A stretch of 64,000 nucleotides of DNA from Cryobacterium sp. BB307 (GCF_012274275.1 NZ_JAANZA010000002.1:1-64000); one strand, 5' to 3'; positions 45,960-54,778 are shown, counted from the stretch's first letter. Numbers and translations: made by a program. The notes: generated from the sequence alone by a model not told the origin.

Positions 45960-46252
45960 AGCAAGCTCCTCTCGGCCACTTCCGACAATGAATGAATTCG
46001 CGGTTGACGTGGTTCGCGAATATCAACCACAGCATCCGTCGCAGCCGTGCGTAGTGACGTCTCGCCCGCAGAGCGCGTGGTGGGCGACATCGTCCGGGTG
46101 ACGGGCCAGCCGAGCATGTGGTGACTTGACGGATTGTGCATCCAGCAGTTTTTAGCAACACACGTTCTGGCGGCGTGCACGTTGACAAGCACGCCGTTCG
46201 ATACCCACGTCATTCCTGGCGGCTCCGCCGGCTGGTTCTTGTCTGCGCTCAT
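45956..46252 (-). CDS. Small Cys/His protein coupled to tniQ (orf98)
   Basis: A 98-residue protein. The segment ARTCVAKNCWMHNPSSHHM resembles a short Cys/His motif (C..C..H.P..H) common in small actinobacterial phage-like proteins; here the downstream part of that family is missing or diverged. Its ATG overlaps the tniQ stop (ATGA) with AAGG just upstream, and it overlaps the next gene the same way. Co-translation suggests a role in the transposition module. Confidence 0.65.
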   Translation of the reverse strand: MSADKNQPAEPPGMTWVSNGVLVNVHAARTCVAKNCWMHNPSSHHMLGWPVTRTMSPTTRSAGETSLRTAATDAVVDIREPRQPRIHSLSEVAERSLL

Positions 46253-48228
46253 GGCGTCACCTTAAGGAGCGCCACCGACACGCTCAGCGAGCCAAGACCA
46301 GCGGCGCTTGGATCTGAGGCGAGAATGCGTTCGCCCGGAGCACACATCGGACAGCCTCGCGACTTGCGTCGGTGGTCGACTGTTTGTCGGTAGTCGTGAT
46401 TGTTGGCCAGGCATCGCCACCAGTGGAGTTCGGTGATTGCAAAGCACTCCTGTGGCGTCTTCCAGTTGAGGTAGGAGTGCCACTCCTTGATGAGGATTGA
46501 GTCGGTGGTTGCGAGGTCGTTGATTCCGGTTATACGCGTGCGTTTGGAGCATCGGCCGCATCCGATCCCGGCGACCCGGCGGTCGATGCGCTGGCGGTAG
46601 CTGTGCCCGTTTCGGCAGAGCCATGCCATGTTCGCGTTTGATCCGTGGGTGAAGTCTTCGGGGCGAAGGTCTCCGTTCCATTCCGGGTGCCATTCTGCGG
46701 CTAGAGCGGGGTGGGTAGTTGCGAGGTCGGTCTTCACCTCCAGACGTTCGGTTTGTGAGCATTCGCGGCACCCGCCGTTGGCGACTCGCTCGAACACTCG
46801 AGTGATTTCGTGGTGTCCTTCTTCGCACCGCCAGTGGATTGATCGGTTGCTGCCGGCGGCCACGTCCGTGGGTCCAACTCGGTTGGATGTGCGGCACCAG
46901 TCCGCGGCGATGTCGGGGTGAGTTGTCGCGACGTCGTTGTGTCCGGCGATGATCAGCCGTTTGCTGCACACTGAGCAGTCCTTCGACCTGGTCCGGTTGG
47001 CCACTGATTGCGGGTACTCGTGCCCGTGCTTCTTGCACCGCCAGGTGTAGATCTGTTGAGTTCCGGCCGGGATCTGTGACGCGGTGAGACCGCCGTTCAG
47101 TTCGGGTAGGAACTCCTCGGCTGCTTCCGGGAAGAGGGTCGCGAGGTCGTTTTGTCCGGTAAGGACGCGACGGTGTCTGCAGGCGGGGCAGGTCTTCGGG
47201 CTCTGCAAACCGTCGTTGAGGACGGTGGCGACGTAGCGGTGTCCATTGGCGCAGATCACGTTGACTCTCCCGCGGCGAGGGTTGTCCATGTCGTGGGCAC
47301 CGTGGATGAAGTCGAGGTACTTCATCGCGGTCTGGTACTCGTCAGCAGTCGCGGCGAAGTATCCGGCGAACCGCTCCAGGTTCCTTGCCGCGGTGCTGTA
47401 TCCGGTGGCGATCTGCCGGGGGAGCGGGAAGTCGTGGCTGGCGGGTGTCTGGTAGGAGTCGTTGCGCGTGATGGCGTCGCGTACTGCGGCGGAGGTCGGA
47501 TGCAGGTAGAGCCAGATCCCCCTAGTGACTTGCGGTCTCTTCTCGCCAAGGGTCTCGTTCACCATCTCCCGCAGCTGTCCTACCGCGTCGATGTATGACC
47601 GGGAGGGGTCGAAGAGGCGGCGCATGAAGGCGCGCTCGGTGAGCGCGTCTGCCAGGGCGACGATGGAGGGGAAGCGCTCCGCTGCGGTGGTGAGGTCGGG
47701 CGTGCCGGGGGCGGTGAGGATGCGCTCGAGCACGTCATACATGCGTGGGTTGATCCGGCCGTGGCGTCTCAGATTCCGGAACGTCCGGGCCGCAGCCAGG
47801 ATCTCGTGACCGACTGGGTGTTGGCGGTCGATGGTGGACAGTCCCACCCATCGCCGGTGCTTCTGGCAGACGAGGTCGTCGAAGTGGGGGTGCTGCTTGA
47901 TGTGATGTCCTTTCGCGCACAGGAGGCACCTCCACCGGTCACGCAGAAGCGGTTTGCACTGCTCGCAGGTTTCGCCGGCCGTCCCGCAGAGCCGTGCGCG
48001 CCGAGGTGACAGGTCGAGGTTCGGGTTGCGGGTCTTTGCCCGCAGCACCCTTGTCCACGCGGTCTCTGGGTCGTCCGGGTGACGGGTGCCGGTGGCTTCC
48101 TTTAGGAGTTCGCGGGGAAGGGTGTCCAATTCGAAGTTGGCGGAGAGTAGCCGGCGGGTGTAGCTGTCGATGGTTTCGTGGTGCTGGGGTCGCACGGCGA
48201 AGACGAATGGGCGGCGCAGGGTGGACAT
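46249..48228 (-). CDS. tniQ: TniQ-family targeting protein with five C-terminal zinc ribbons
   Basis: A 659-residue protein. The N-terminal third is TniQ-like, with a zinc set CEQC, CLLC-x3-H and C-x2-H (residues 88-124), and a helical middle to about residue 315. The C-terminus has five tandem zinc ribbons of the DUF4379 type, each with W-x-C-x2-(G)H and a C-x2-C pair; the pairs are at 347/350, 418/421, 487/490, 557/560 and 626/629. TniQ/TnsD proteins choose target sites in Tn7-like elements, so these ribbons are the likely DNA reader for the tRNA-Gly site. The start overlaps the tnsC stop by one base. Confidence 0.85.
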   Translation of the reverse strand: MSTLRRPFVFAVRPQHHETIDSYTRRLLSANFELDTLPRELLKEATGTRHPDDPETAWTRVLRAKTRNPNLDLSPRRARLCGTAGETCEQCKPLLRDRWRCLLCAKGHHIKQHPHFDDLVCQKHRRWVGLSTIDRQHPVGHEILAAARTFRNLRRHGRINPRMYDVLERILTAPGTPDLTTAAERFPSIVALADALTERAFMRRLFDPSRSYIDAVGQLREMVNETLGEKRPQVTRGIWLYLHPTSAAVRDAITRNDSYQTPASHDFPLPRQIATGYSTAARNLERFAGYFAATADEYQTAMKYLDFIHGAHDMDNPRRGRVNVICANGHRYVATVLNDGLQSPKTCPACRHRRVLTGQNDLATLFPEAAEEFLPELNGGLTASQIPAGTQQIYTWRCKKHGHEYPQSVANRTRSKDCSVCSKRLIIAGHNDVATTHPDIAADWCRTSNRVGPTDVAAGSNRSIHWRCEEGHHEITRVFERVANGGCRECSQTERLEVKTDLATTHPALAAEWHPEWNGDLRPEDFTHGSNANMAWLCRNGHSYRQRIDRRVAGIGCGRCSKRTRITGINDLATTDSILIKEWHSYLNWKTPQECFAITELHWWRCLANNHDYRQTVDHRRKSRGCPMCAPGERILASDPSAAGLGSLSVSVALLKVTP

Positions 48229-49289
48229 TAGGCGACCCTTCGGGTGGTGCTGTTTTGGCGGGCTTGGCTACGGGCGTGAGCGGTTTCGGCGGTGTGGTCG
48301 AGTTTTCGGCTATCCAGCAGCGCCTTGTCGATGCGTTCGGGCAGGTTCGGGTTGGTGATCGCTTCGATGGCGCTGCCGGTGATGAGCCGGCCGAGGCTTC
48401 CGATGGAGCCACCGGTTCGTGCGAACAGGTAGTCGCTGAGTTCGGCTAGTGTGCCGGTTTCGTGTTCGTGCAGGAGCAGCTCTCGTTCGAAGGCGGGGAT
48501 CAGGCCGCGCCAGCTGCGCCGATCAGCGGCATCGGAGAGCGAGAAAGGAGTCATCTCGAGGATGCTGAACCGGCTGGCGATTTGCTGGCCGCGGGCGCCG
48601 GAGAGCAGGGCGCCGGTGGTCAGGTCGATCCCGGCGTAGAGGAAAGTGGCGGCCAGGTCGTTATGGAGGTTCTTCAGCAGATCGACCGATTCGCCGTTGC
48701 CGGTGCCCCGTCCGGCGAGGTTTTGCAGTTCGTCGACGACGATGAGTTGGGTGCCGGCGGCGTTGACGAAGTCGACTATGCGGGCGCGGATGCTGCCCAT
48801 TGACTCGCCACTCTTGACGTGGAGTCCGAAGAAGTCCGCAAAGGTCTTCATCAGGAGTTTCCCGGTGGAGGCGGCGGGCACCTCAACATAGACGACGGGC
48901 ACGCGGCCGTGCTCGTGAAAGTCGGGGAACTGGCGACGGTACTGGTTGAAGACATATTTCATCAGGGCCTTGGCGATCGTGGTCTTGCCCAGTGTGGAGG
49001 CGCCGGAGAGGACGAGCCCGGCGTGGCCGGAGTTGCGGCCGATGTTCTCGGCGAACGCTTGGGCTAACAGCCGCTTGGCCTCGTCGAGATAGTGGGTCTT
49101 GAGCACGATTCCGCCGGAGAGGTAGACAATCCGCTGGCGGTCGTAGTCCGCCCGCTGGGCCGGACTCATCGCGGTCAGCTCGGCGGCTTCAGCCATCACT
49201 GGTTTCGCGATGGCGGTGTTCAGGTACTGGGTCAGCCCCTCGTGCTGGTAGAGAGAGGAGGGGCGGTCGGTGTTATGGAAGTGCAGCAT
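48228..49289 (-). CDS. tnsC: TnsC/TniB-type AAA+ ATPase
   Basis: A 353-residue ATPase that links the targeting protein to the transposase in Tn7-like elements. Walker A is GASTLGKTT (Gly101-Lys102-Thr103) and Walker B is LIVVDELQNL with Asp186 and Glu187. The C-terminal half reads like the TniB lid domain (RTGGSIGSLGRLI). It lies between tnsB and tniQ, spaced 2 bases from tnsB and overlapping tniQ by 1. Confidence 0.92.
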   Translation of the reverse strand: MLHFHNTDRPSSLYQHEGLTQYLNTAIAKPVMAEAAELTAMSPAQRADYDRQRIVYLSGGIVLKTHYLDEAKRLLAQAFAENIGRNSGHAGLVLSGASTLGKTTIAKALMKYVFNQYRRQFPDFHEHGRVPVVYVEVPAASTGKLLMKTFADFFGLHVKSGESMGSIRARIVDFVNAAGTQLIVVDELQNLAGRGTGNGESVDLLKNLHNDLAATFLYAGIDLTTGALLSGARGQQIASRFSILEMTPFSLSDAADRRSWRGLIPAFERELLLHEHETGTLAELSDYLFARTGGSIGSLGRLITGSAIEAITNPNLPERIDKALLDSRKLDHTAETAHARSQARQNSTTRRVA

Positions 49290-49291
49290 GC

Positions 49292-51181
49292 TTAGTCCTC
49301 ATCTGGGTTGAACGTGTCGGTGTCGGTGATGTCGTCGTCGGGGAAGTCGCTTGGGCGCAGGATCGGCGGCACGGGCGGGGCGCGGTGTATCGGTGTGCCG
49401 GTTATTTCGGCGTTGGTTCGAGCGGTCATCGCACGATTCTGCTTTTTCAGTTCTCGGACTGTGGTTTCAACGAACGGGTCGTGGATGGCATCGGCGTCGC
49501 GGCGCGTGCATTCGATCAGTTGGCCGTCTCGTCCCCGCACCCACACGGTTGTGTGGTTGTACGGGTCGAACTTGACCTCCCATTTGCCGCCGTGATCGAC
49601 CCTCCCGGAGTGGGTGCGGCGAAGCGGGTGCAACTCGGGGGAGTCGTACTCGCGCCTATGGAGACTCACTCCCGTGCTGGTGATAGTCCGGAATTCGGTC
49701 GACAGCAGTTCGATCCACGTCTCGGGTGGCATGGGAAGTCGTAGCTGCCCGGTGACCTCGGATAGCGCGGCGAGCATTTGATTCGGCGAGTACTTGATGC
49801 TGGGTGTCATGCGGTCCCGCAAACCTTCGTGCGGGCGGTTCTGCCACACGGTCAGCACCCAGTCGTCGAACAATTCATAGAGCGCTTCGGGGGTGAGTAG
49901 GTCGTCGAGTTCCGGGTCAATGCCTCTGTTGGTGACATCGGGGCCGACATAGCCGGGTAGGTACTGGGTGAAGAGCGTGTTGATTGCGTCGAATTGTCGC
50001 TCGACGAAGGGTTTGCCGGTTGGTGTGACAGGGGCGGACAAGCTGATGTCGATGCCGTATCTCTCCGCCGCGGCGCGGAAGTCTCTGCCGGCGTAGTCCA
50101 TTCCGTTGTCCATCATGACTCGCCGCGGGAATACGAACGGCCTGGCGTTTCTGGCGAGGGCGAGCTCGGCGGCGCTGCGCAGGTTCGCCTGAGGGTTATC
50201 GGCTGCAACGACGGCTCGGTGGTCCGACTTGTCGGGGCGGTTCTCTGGCGGCACCAGCGCCTGGGCGAGGAGACTCACCTGGTCGATGCCGTTAGTTGCC
50301 TCGAGTCGGATGGTTGATGCCAGGATGCTGCGAGTGGCGACATCCACCAAAATCGACAGCCGCGGCCGCTCATACGCTTTCTTGCCGGAACCCGTCCGGA
50401 CATAGACATCCAAGGTTGTGGTGTCGACTTGCACTTCGGCTCCGGCAACCGCCTGCCAGAGCTTCTTGAAGGTGCGGTCGGGACGCCCGGCGATGGATTG
50501 GCGAGTCTTGGCCCTTCCGAACGTGTGGCGGCCGCGGTCCAGCTCGTTGATGTAGCGGTAGAGCGACCGACGGGATGGGATGTTGACAACCTGCCCAGTG
50601 GAGGTTGCCCGGTAGATCGCGTCGTCGATGAGCTTGGCCTTGGTGACCGTGGCCTTTGTGGCCTGGTTGCTCATCTCCTGCGCTAGGGCGGTCAGCACAT
50701 CGGCGTCTGACTGTTCCAGCGGTCCATGCAGCTGGAGGCTCCGGCGGTCCACCAGAGCATCGGCGCCACCTTCCCGGTACGCCTTGATCTTGCGCATGAT
50801 GGTGGCACGCGAGGTGCTTGTGCCCATCCGGGACATCTCCGTGATCTTGGTTTGAACTCGCCGTTCCAAGCTGTGCGCTGACGGGTCGTACTCGGCCCTG
50901 ACTTCAACGCTGTCGTCGACGCGTCCGAAGAGAACCTCACGGACGTGGCGAGCCCAAGAATCGACCCGAGTTGAAGGTGCCGCAGTCAGCGTCTCGGTGA
51001 TGCGTGCTGGCGGAAGCGAGCTAACCGCGAGCGGGACAATTCTGGCGAGTTCAGCGATGTGAATGTCTCGGTGATCTCCGTTGGCGGTGTCGCGTAGTCG
51101 CACGATATTCGCACGGCGCTCGAGGAACTGGTAACTGCCGTCGTCGAGTTCGATGATCTCGTCGGTATCAAGCGTGTGCAC
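49292..51181 (-). CDS. tnsB: TnsB/TniA-type DDE transposase
   Basis: A 629-residue transposase of the TnsB/MuA/TniA group. N-terminal helix-turn-helix regions (residues about 100-220) probably bind the end repeats. The integrase catalytic core has Asp253 (EVQVDTTTLD), Asp358 (VMMDNGMDY) and Glu394 (GKPFVERQFD). A C-terminal beta-barrel and tail follow, rich in basic residues. The GTG start at 51181 overlaps the tnsA end by 14 bases. It performs strand transfer at the transposon ends. Confidence 0.94.
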   Translation of the reverse strand: MHTLDTDEIIELDDGSYQFLERRANIVRLRDTANGDHRDIHIAELARIVPLAVSSLPPARITETLTAAPSTRVDSWARHVREVLFGRVDDSVEVRAEYDPSAHSLERRVQTKITEMSRMGTSTSRATIMRKIKAYREGGADALVDRRSLQLHGPLEQSDADVLTALAQEMSNQATKATVTKAKLIDDAIYRATSTGQVVNIPSRRSLYRYINELDRGRHTFGRAKTRQSIAGRPDRTFKKLWQAVAGAEVQVDTTTLDVYVRTGSGKKAYERPRLSILVDVATRSILASTIRLEATNGIDQVSLLAQALVPPENRPDKSDHRAVVAADNPQANLRSAAELALARNARPFVFPRRVMMDNGMDYAGRDFRAAAERYGIDISLSAPVTPTGKPFVERQFDAINTLFTQYLPGYVGPDVTNRGIDPELDDLLTPEALYELFDDWVLTVWQNRPHEGLRDRMTPSIKYSPNQMLAALSEVTGQLRLPMPPETWIELLSTEFRTITSTGVSLHRREYDSPELHPLRRTHSGRVDHGGKWEVKFDPYNHTTVWVRGRDGQLIECTRRDADAIHDPFVETTVRELKKQNRAMTARTNAEITGTPIHRAPPVPPILRPSDFPDDDITDTDTFNPDED

Positions 51182-51917
51182 GGTTGCTCCGTTCTACTAG
51201 CGAGGTGCTGCTAAGTCGGGTACTGAGGTCGACTGCGACGACGCGGCGCCACACGAGGTGAAGCAGCGCCGCCCTGGAGTCCGCAAGGGTTCCAAGAGCG
51301 AGCGTCCGAGCTGCGTCGTCGAAAGGCATCGGCTCGCTGAGGGATGCTAGGAGCCGATCAACCGCTTGCGGTGCAGGGTGAAACCCGCGGTGCTTGAAAT
51401 GGCGAAGGTAGGCAACGTTGCGATGCTCGACCGGTGGCAGTTCCGTGAGGATCTCGTAGCCCCAACCAACCCGCTCACAGAGCGCCATGGTGCGAGCGAA
51501 CTGGGTCAGCGCCCTCGCATCGATGCGCGCAGTGGGCTTGACGTCGTAGAGAACCTGTCGGTGGTTGCTGTGCAGGGCGAACAGGTCCGGGAAGTGACGG
51601 GTCCCGTCGGCGAAATCGATTCGCATCGGCTGGCTCGCGATCGCCACGATGTCGCAGGTCAGGTCAAGCCAAGCAAGGCAGCTAGCCTCCAGCAACGACT
51701 CCGTTCGAACGTGAGTGCCCGTACCGGTGAAGTAGTAGAAGCCGTGATAGTTCCGCTGCTTGGCGTATCGATTGCCTTCCCTGCTCGCGCTCGCCAGGTA
51801 AAGCTCACGGTCGAGCAGTTGCGGGGTGGCCGGCTCACGCCTCCACGATCCGCTGGGCTCGAGCCAACAAACTTCGGCAAAGCCGTTGAATGACGTCGAC
51901 CTCGCCCTGATTTCCAT
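51168..51917 (-). CDS. tnsA: TnsA-type endonuclease subunit
   Basis: A 249-residue PD-(D/E)XK nuclease of the TnsA-like heteromeric transposase type. The catalytic residues are Glu73 or Glu77 (RTESLLEAS), Asp111 (RHFPDLFA) and Lys127 (VLYDVKP). TnsA cuts the 5' ends so that Tn7-like elements move by cut-and-paste. I chose the ATG at 51917; an ATG at 51995 also opens the frame but would run into the inverted repeats at 51974-52008. It heads the tnsA-B-C-tniQ operon. Confidence 0.88.
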   Translation of the reverse strand: MEIRARSTSFNGFAEVCWLEPSGSWRREPATPQLLDRELYLASASREGNRYAKQRNYHGFYYFTGTGTHVRTESLLEASCLAWLDLTCDIVAIASQPMRIDFADGTRHFPDLFALHSNHRQVLYDVKPTARIDARALTQFARTMALCERVGWGYEILTELPPVEHRNVAYLRHFKHRGFHPAPQAVDRLLASLSEPMPFDDAARTLALGTLADSRAALLHLVWRRVVAVDLSTRLSSTSLVERSNRAHA

Positions 51918-51973
51918 TTCTAGTTCCACACCCAGAGAGAGATGGCAGCGAGCGCTGTCATTCGAAACTTCTG

Positions 51974-52008
51974 ACAGACTGGGTCTGTTTCGCATGAAAA
52001 TTGCGAAA
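51974..52008. promoter_or_regulatory. Two adjacent inverted repeats in the tnsA / HTH shared promoter
   Basis: ACAGAC-TGG-GTCTGT (51974-51988) and TTTCGCA-N7-TGCGAAA (51988-52008) are perfect inverted repeats between divergent tnsA and the HTH gene. They are probable operators for the small HTH protein, controlling both itself and transposition. Confidence 0.65.
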
Positions 52009-52030
52009 ACAGTCCTTTAGGAGCCATTGG

Positions 52031-52390
52031 ATGAGCGAACCGCGTTACCGGCCGCGTGACTATTGCCTCGACTGGCACGGGTTCGGGAAGGCGCTTCATG
52101 TGCGATGGCGACCACTCACCGGTGCCGAGGCCTCCCGCATCGCCGCGGCGCGTATGCAGCACTTGTGGGCTGTTCGAATCCGAGAGCGAGCTCGCGCCGA
52201 ACGGATTCCGCTGAAGATGTATGCCGAACGCGTCGGAACGAGCTACGACCGGCTCCTGAAGCTCTTGCGGGGAGACCTGATCATGCGACTTGAGGATGTC
52301 GGCATGGCAGAGCTGGTCCTTGGCGATGTCGTCGACGCGGTGAGCCCATTCAGACCGATGCGCGATGGCGTACCGGCGGGTCGCGGGTGA
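52031..52390 (+). CDS. Small helix-turn-helix regulator of the transposon
   Basis: A 119-residue protein with an XRE-like helix-turn-helix (IPLKMYAERVGTSYDRLLKL). The ATG at 52031 lies behind TTAGGAG. It is divergent from tnsA and shares the two inverted repeats, so it probably controls expression of the tns operon. A perfect hairpin follows the stop. Confidence 0.78.
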   Translation: MSEPRYRPRDYCLDWHGFGKALHVRWRPLTGAEASRIAAARMQHLWAVRIRERARAERIPLKMYAERVGTSYDRLLKLLRGDLIMRLEDVGMAELVLGDVVDAVSPFRPMRDGVPAGRG

Positions 52391-52408
52391 TCGCAAAGTG
52401 GGCATGGG

Positions 52409-52440
52409 AACCTCGTCGACTCCTTGGAGTCGACGAGGTT
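52409..52440. terminator. Perfect hairpin after the HTH gene
   Basis: AACCTCGTCGACTCC (52409-52423) and its exact complement (52426-52440) are 15-base arms separated by two bases. It starts 19 bases after the HTH stop. It has no T tract, as usual in high-GC actinobacteria, and is a likely terminator for the HTH transcript. Confidence 0.75.
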
Positions 52441-52603
52441 AGCGCTTCTCAAACTTGCGAAGATCCCGCGCATCTGTACGGTCTTGGGGTCATCGTTCCA
52501 TTCCCGGTGACCCCACGTCTGCGTGCTCGTACATCTGCTGGCGCAACGCCCGATCGTGCTCGGTCGGTGCTGGAGCGCTTTTGAGAGGCGGGCGCACCGC
52601 CGT

Positions 52604-52807
52604 CTAGTTGTTCGGCGTGAAGCCTTTGACCCGCGTTAGACCACGCACAACACGGTCCTTACTAAGGTGCCGCAAATCTTCTTTGGCCGCCTCTATGTCC
52701 CGACGCAGGTCATCATCTGGGGCGAGGGATTCAAGAATCTCGAAATACGCTTGCTGCTGGGGGCTAAGTTCGTTTGCCAAGGTCTCGCCCTTTCTAAACC
52801 GAGTCAT
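52604..52807 (-). CDS. Small acidic partner of the membrane-GAF protein
   Basis: A 67-residue protein with no recognisable family. It is highly charged and helical (SPQQQAYFEILESLAPDDDL). Its ATG lies inside the end of the membrane-GAF gene (14-base overlap), so the two are translationally coupled. A regulator, adaptor or antitoxin of the larger protein is possible. Confidence 0.6.
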   Translation of the reverse strand: MTRFRKGETLANELSPQQQAYFEILESLAPDDDLRRDIEAAKEDLRHLSKDRVVRGLTRVKGFTPNN

Positions 52808-53582
52808 CGCTCGAGATCAGGTTACGTGCAACGACTGACGCCGTCGCCGCGGCCGACTCTCCCGATTTTGCAAGCATCGGTACAAAAACATCGTCGCTTT
52901 GTTTATAGGCCCTGTCAATTGTCAACACACCCAGCATTTTTCCGTCCTTTTGCGGATGCCATATCGGGACCGCCAGAATCTCGGAGTATTTGCCAACTAT
53001 GGATTGGAACTCTTCGCGCGTGAATCCCTGCCGCGTGTCTTTACGGATATTCAAGAACTCCTCTTCGCTGAACGAAGTTCCTGCGTGTCTCTTTGCAAGA
53101 TTGTGACCAGTCCAGTGAACTTCCCGCCGTTCCGACCAGCACTGCCCTACCGTACCGGTGCGGGGCGTCCATCGAATACCGGATTGTTGGGGATAGCCGG
53201 GGCGAAAGCGCTTGATTCGCTTGAGGCGACGCGCCTCGTCCGAACGCTGCAGCGTCTTGTCCAGCCATGACACGGTGTACACGTTGGCGCCTAACTCTTC
53301 GAATCGAAGCTCTTTCTTCCCTTTGACGAGGCCGATAAGCAATGCCATCAGTGCAGTCTCAATCTTCCGGCTCAAGATGGCTCTGTTGTCTTCCCAGCGG
53401 CGGACAACCAGGCTGCCTGCATTGTCGACGCCGATCACGACGAGGCTGAAGGCCCAGGCAAAGGGTTCGAGTCTTGGCAAGTTCGGGACAAGGCCATTGG
53501 CTTGCAGGGCTGCGGTGACGCCAACAACGGTCACCCATAGCAAGGCGCCGATGCGCATCCAAATAACGACTTTTCCCCACAC
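52794..53582 (-). CDS. Two-helix membrane protein with C-terminal GAF-like domain
   Basis: A 262-residue protein. Two hydrophobic segments lie near the N-terminus (IGALLWVTVVGVTAALQA and FAWAFSLVVIGVDNAGSLVV). The remainder reads as a GAF-like sensor: GIRWTPRTGTVGQCW and ILAVPIWHPQ ... GKMLGVLTIDRAY are GAF-type segments. The start is GTG at 53582 with no strong ribosome site; the ATG at 53558 is an alternative. Membrane anchoring with a ligand-sensing domain suggests an effector of a small-molecule-sensing or damage-sensing system. Confidence 0.65.
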   Translation of the reverse strand: MWGKVVIWMRIGALLWVTVVGVTAALQANGLVPNLPRLEPFAWAFSLVVIGVDNAGSLVVRRWEDNRAILSRKIETALMALLIGLVKGKKELRFEELGANVYTVSWLDKTLQRSDEARRLKRIKRFRPGYPQQSGIRWTPRTGTVGQCWSERREVHWTGHNLAKRHAGTSFSEEEFLNIRKDTRQGFTREEFQSIVGKYSEILAVPIWHPQKDGKMLGVLTIDRAYKQSDDVFVPMLAKSGESAAATASVVARNLISSDDSV

Positions 53583-53780
53583 GATGGAACATCGTATACG
53601 CCTGTCCGCGCTGTCGATGGCCGCCCTGAACCTATTGAAATCGCCAGGTCGCGTGTTGGCCGGTTGCCAATCCCTCGTGCGCTGAGCGCGCCCGACAATT
53701 CAAAACGGTCTCCATTCACCTGAGACACCGCGCATAGGTGACGTAGTAGCCCGCATTGGGTTGCTGCGAAGGAGTGATCA

Positions 53781-54416
53781 ATGTCGGATACACCGCGAAC
53801 AGAGCCTGAGGAACGGGGAACTGTTGGAAGCAACCGAGAACGTAACTGGCATGGGCGGCTACAGGCACTCGCGGACTTCGTGGAAACTTACGGTCGGCTG
53901 CCTCGCTCCAATGCAAGGCGTCGGCGGCAGCCCGACGCGGCGGGGGAGCGTGCACTTGCGGAGTGGCTGAGACATCAACGCCGCCCTCAGGCGCGGGAAC
54001 GGCTCTCGGATTCTCAGCGCCAGCTCTTGGAAGCGCTTCCTCAATTCAGTTGGGAACCGCTCGATGACGCCTGGGATGACCGTCTGGACGAGTATCGCGA
54101 ATTCTTAAACATGGAACGCCGACATCCCAGGTACCGCAGCCGTGACGCGCACGAGCGAGCATTGGCGGCATGGGCTGTTCACCAACGCCAGCAAGACCGA
54201 GCTAACAAGTTGCCCTACTGGCGTCGAAGCGAGTTCTTCGCGCTCTTCGAAACCGCCGAGTGTGCTTCCGCTCCCGTGAAGAGGCCCAGCCCTCAGATCA
54301 TCTCGATTGACCGGAACTCTCACGGATTGCGACTGGCTAGGTACGTCGGATTGCCCTCATCAATCGAGTACCTGACGTCTGCGGCGTCGGTGGTGCGTGA
54401 GACGCTTCGGACATGA
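53781..54416 (+). CDS. Helicase-associated (HA) domain protein
   Basis: A 211-residue protein containing two repeats of the helicase-associated domain: WHGRLQALADFVETYGRLPR ... ALAEWLRHQRR and DDRLDEYREFLNMERRHPRY ... ALAAWAVHQRQ. These modules are thought to bind nucleic acid and usually sit at the C-terminus of larger helicases; here they stand alone. The ATG is preceded by AAGGAG. Its stop overlaps the next gene (ATGA). Confidence 0.7.
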   Translation: MSDTPRTEPEERGTVGSNRERNWHGRLQALADFVETYGRLPRSNARRRRQPDAAGERALAEWLRHQRRPQARERLSDSQRQLLEALPQFSWEPLDDAWDDRLDEYREFLNMERRHPRYRSRDAHERALAAWAVHQRQQDRANKLPYWRRSEFFALFETAECASAPVKRPSPQIISIDRNSHGLRLARYVGLPSSIEYLTSAASVVRETLRT

Positions 54417-54700
54417 TGGAGACTTCCGACACCGAGTCGAACCCGACTCCCTCGACCCACGTCCAAGTCGCGGCTGCCCAGGCAAGAGTGGCCATCGACC
54501 AGATCTTGGAGTGCGAAACCCCGGCGTCGATTGCGCAGCTTGCTTCGTCGACGCACGAACTGAATCCCACTAAGTACTCCCGGCGTGAGCAGATAATCGC
54601 GGCACAGACGCGAATCGCTCTTGAGGCAGTAGTGGGGCAGCCCACTCCCGACTGGGTGCGAGAGCTGGCGAGTCAACCGCTGACCGACGACGAACCCTAG
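54413..54700 (+). CDS. Small protein with internal duplication
   Basis: A 95-residue protein of unknown function. Two related halves are visible: VAAAQARVAIDQILECETPASIAQLAS and a second copy beginning IIAAQTRIALEAVVGQPTP. The start overlaps the HA-domain gene stop (ATGA), so it is co-translated with it. Confidence 0.55.
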   Translation: MMETSDTESNPTPSTHVQVAAAQARVAIDQILECETPASIAQLASSTHELNPTKYSRREQIIAAQTRIALEAVVGQPTPDWVRELASQPLTDDEP

Positions 54701-54778
54701 ATGCAAACTCTGGTGCCCCCGGCCGCATTCGGCCGCACGACCGCGGTTTGATGCCCGCCATTGAATTAGGAGAAACCC

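Noticed and set aside
51168..51995. Upstream ATG at 51995 as the tnsA start
   Set aside because: It would place the start inside the inverted repeats of the shared promoter region; the ATG at 51917 leaves room for the promoter.
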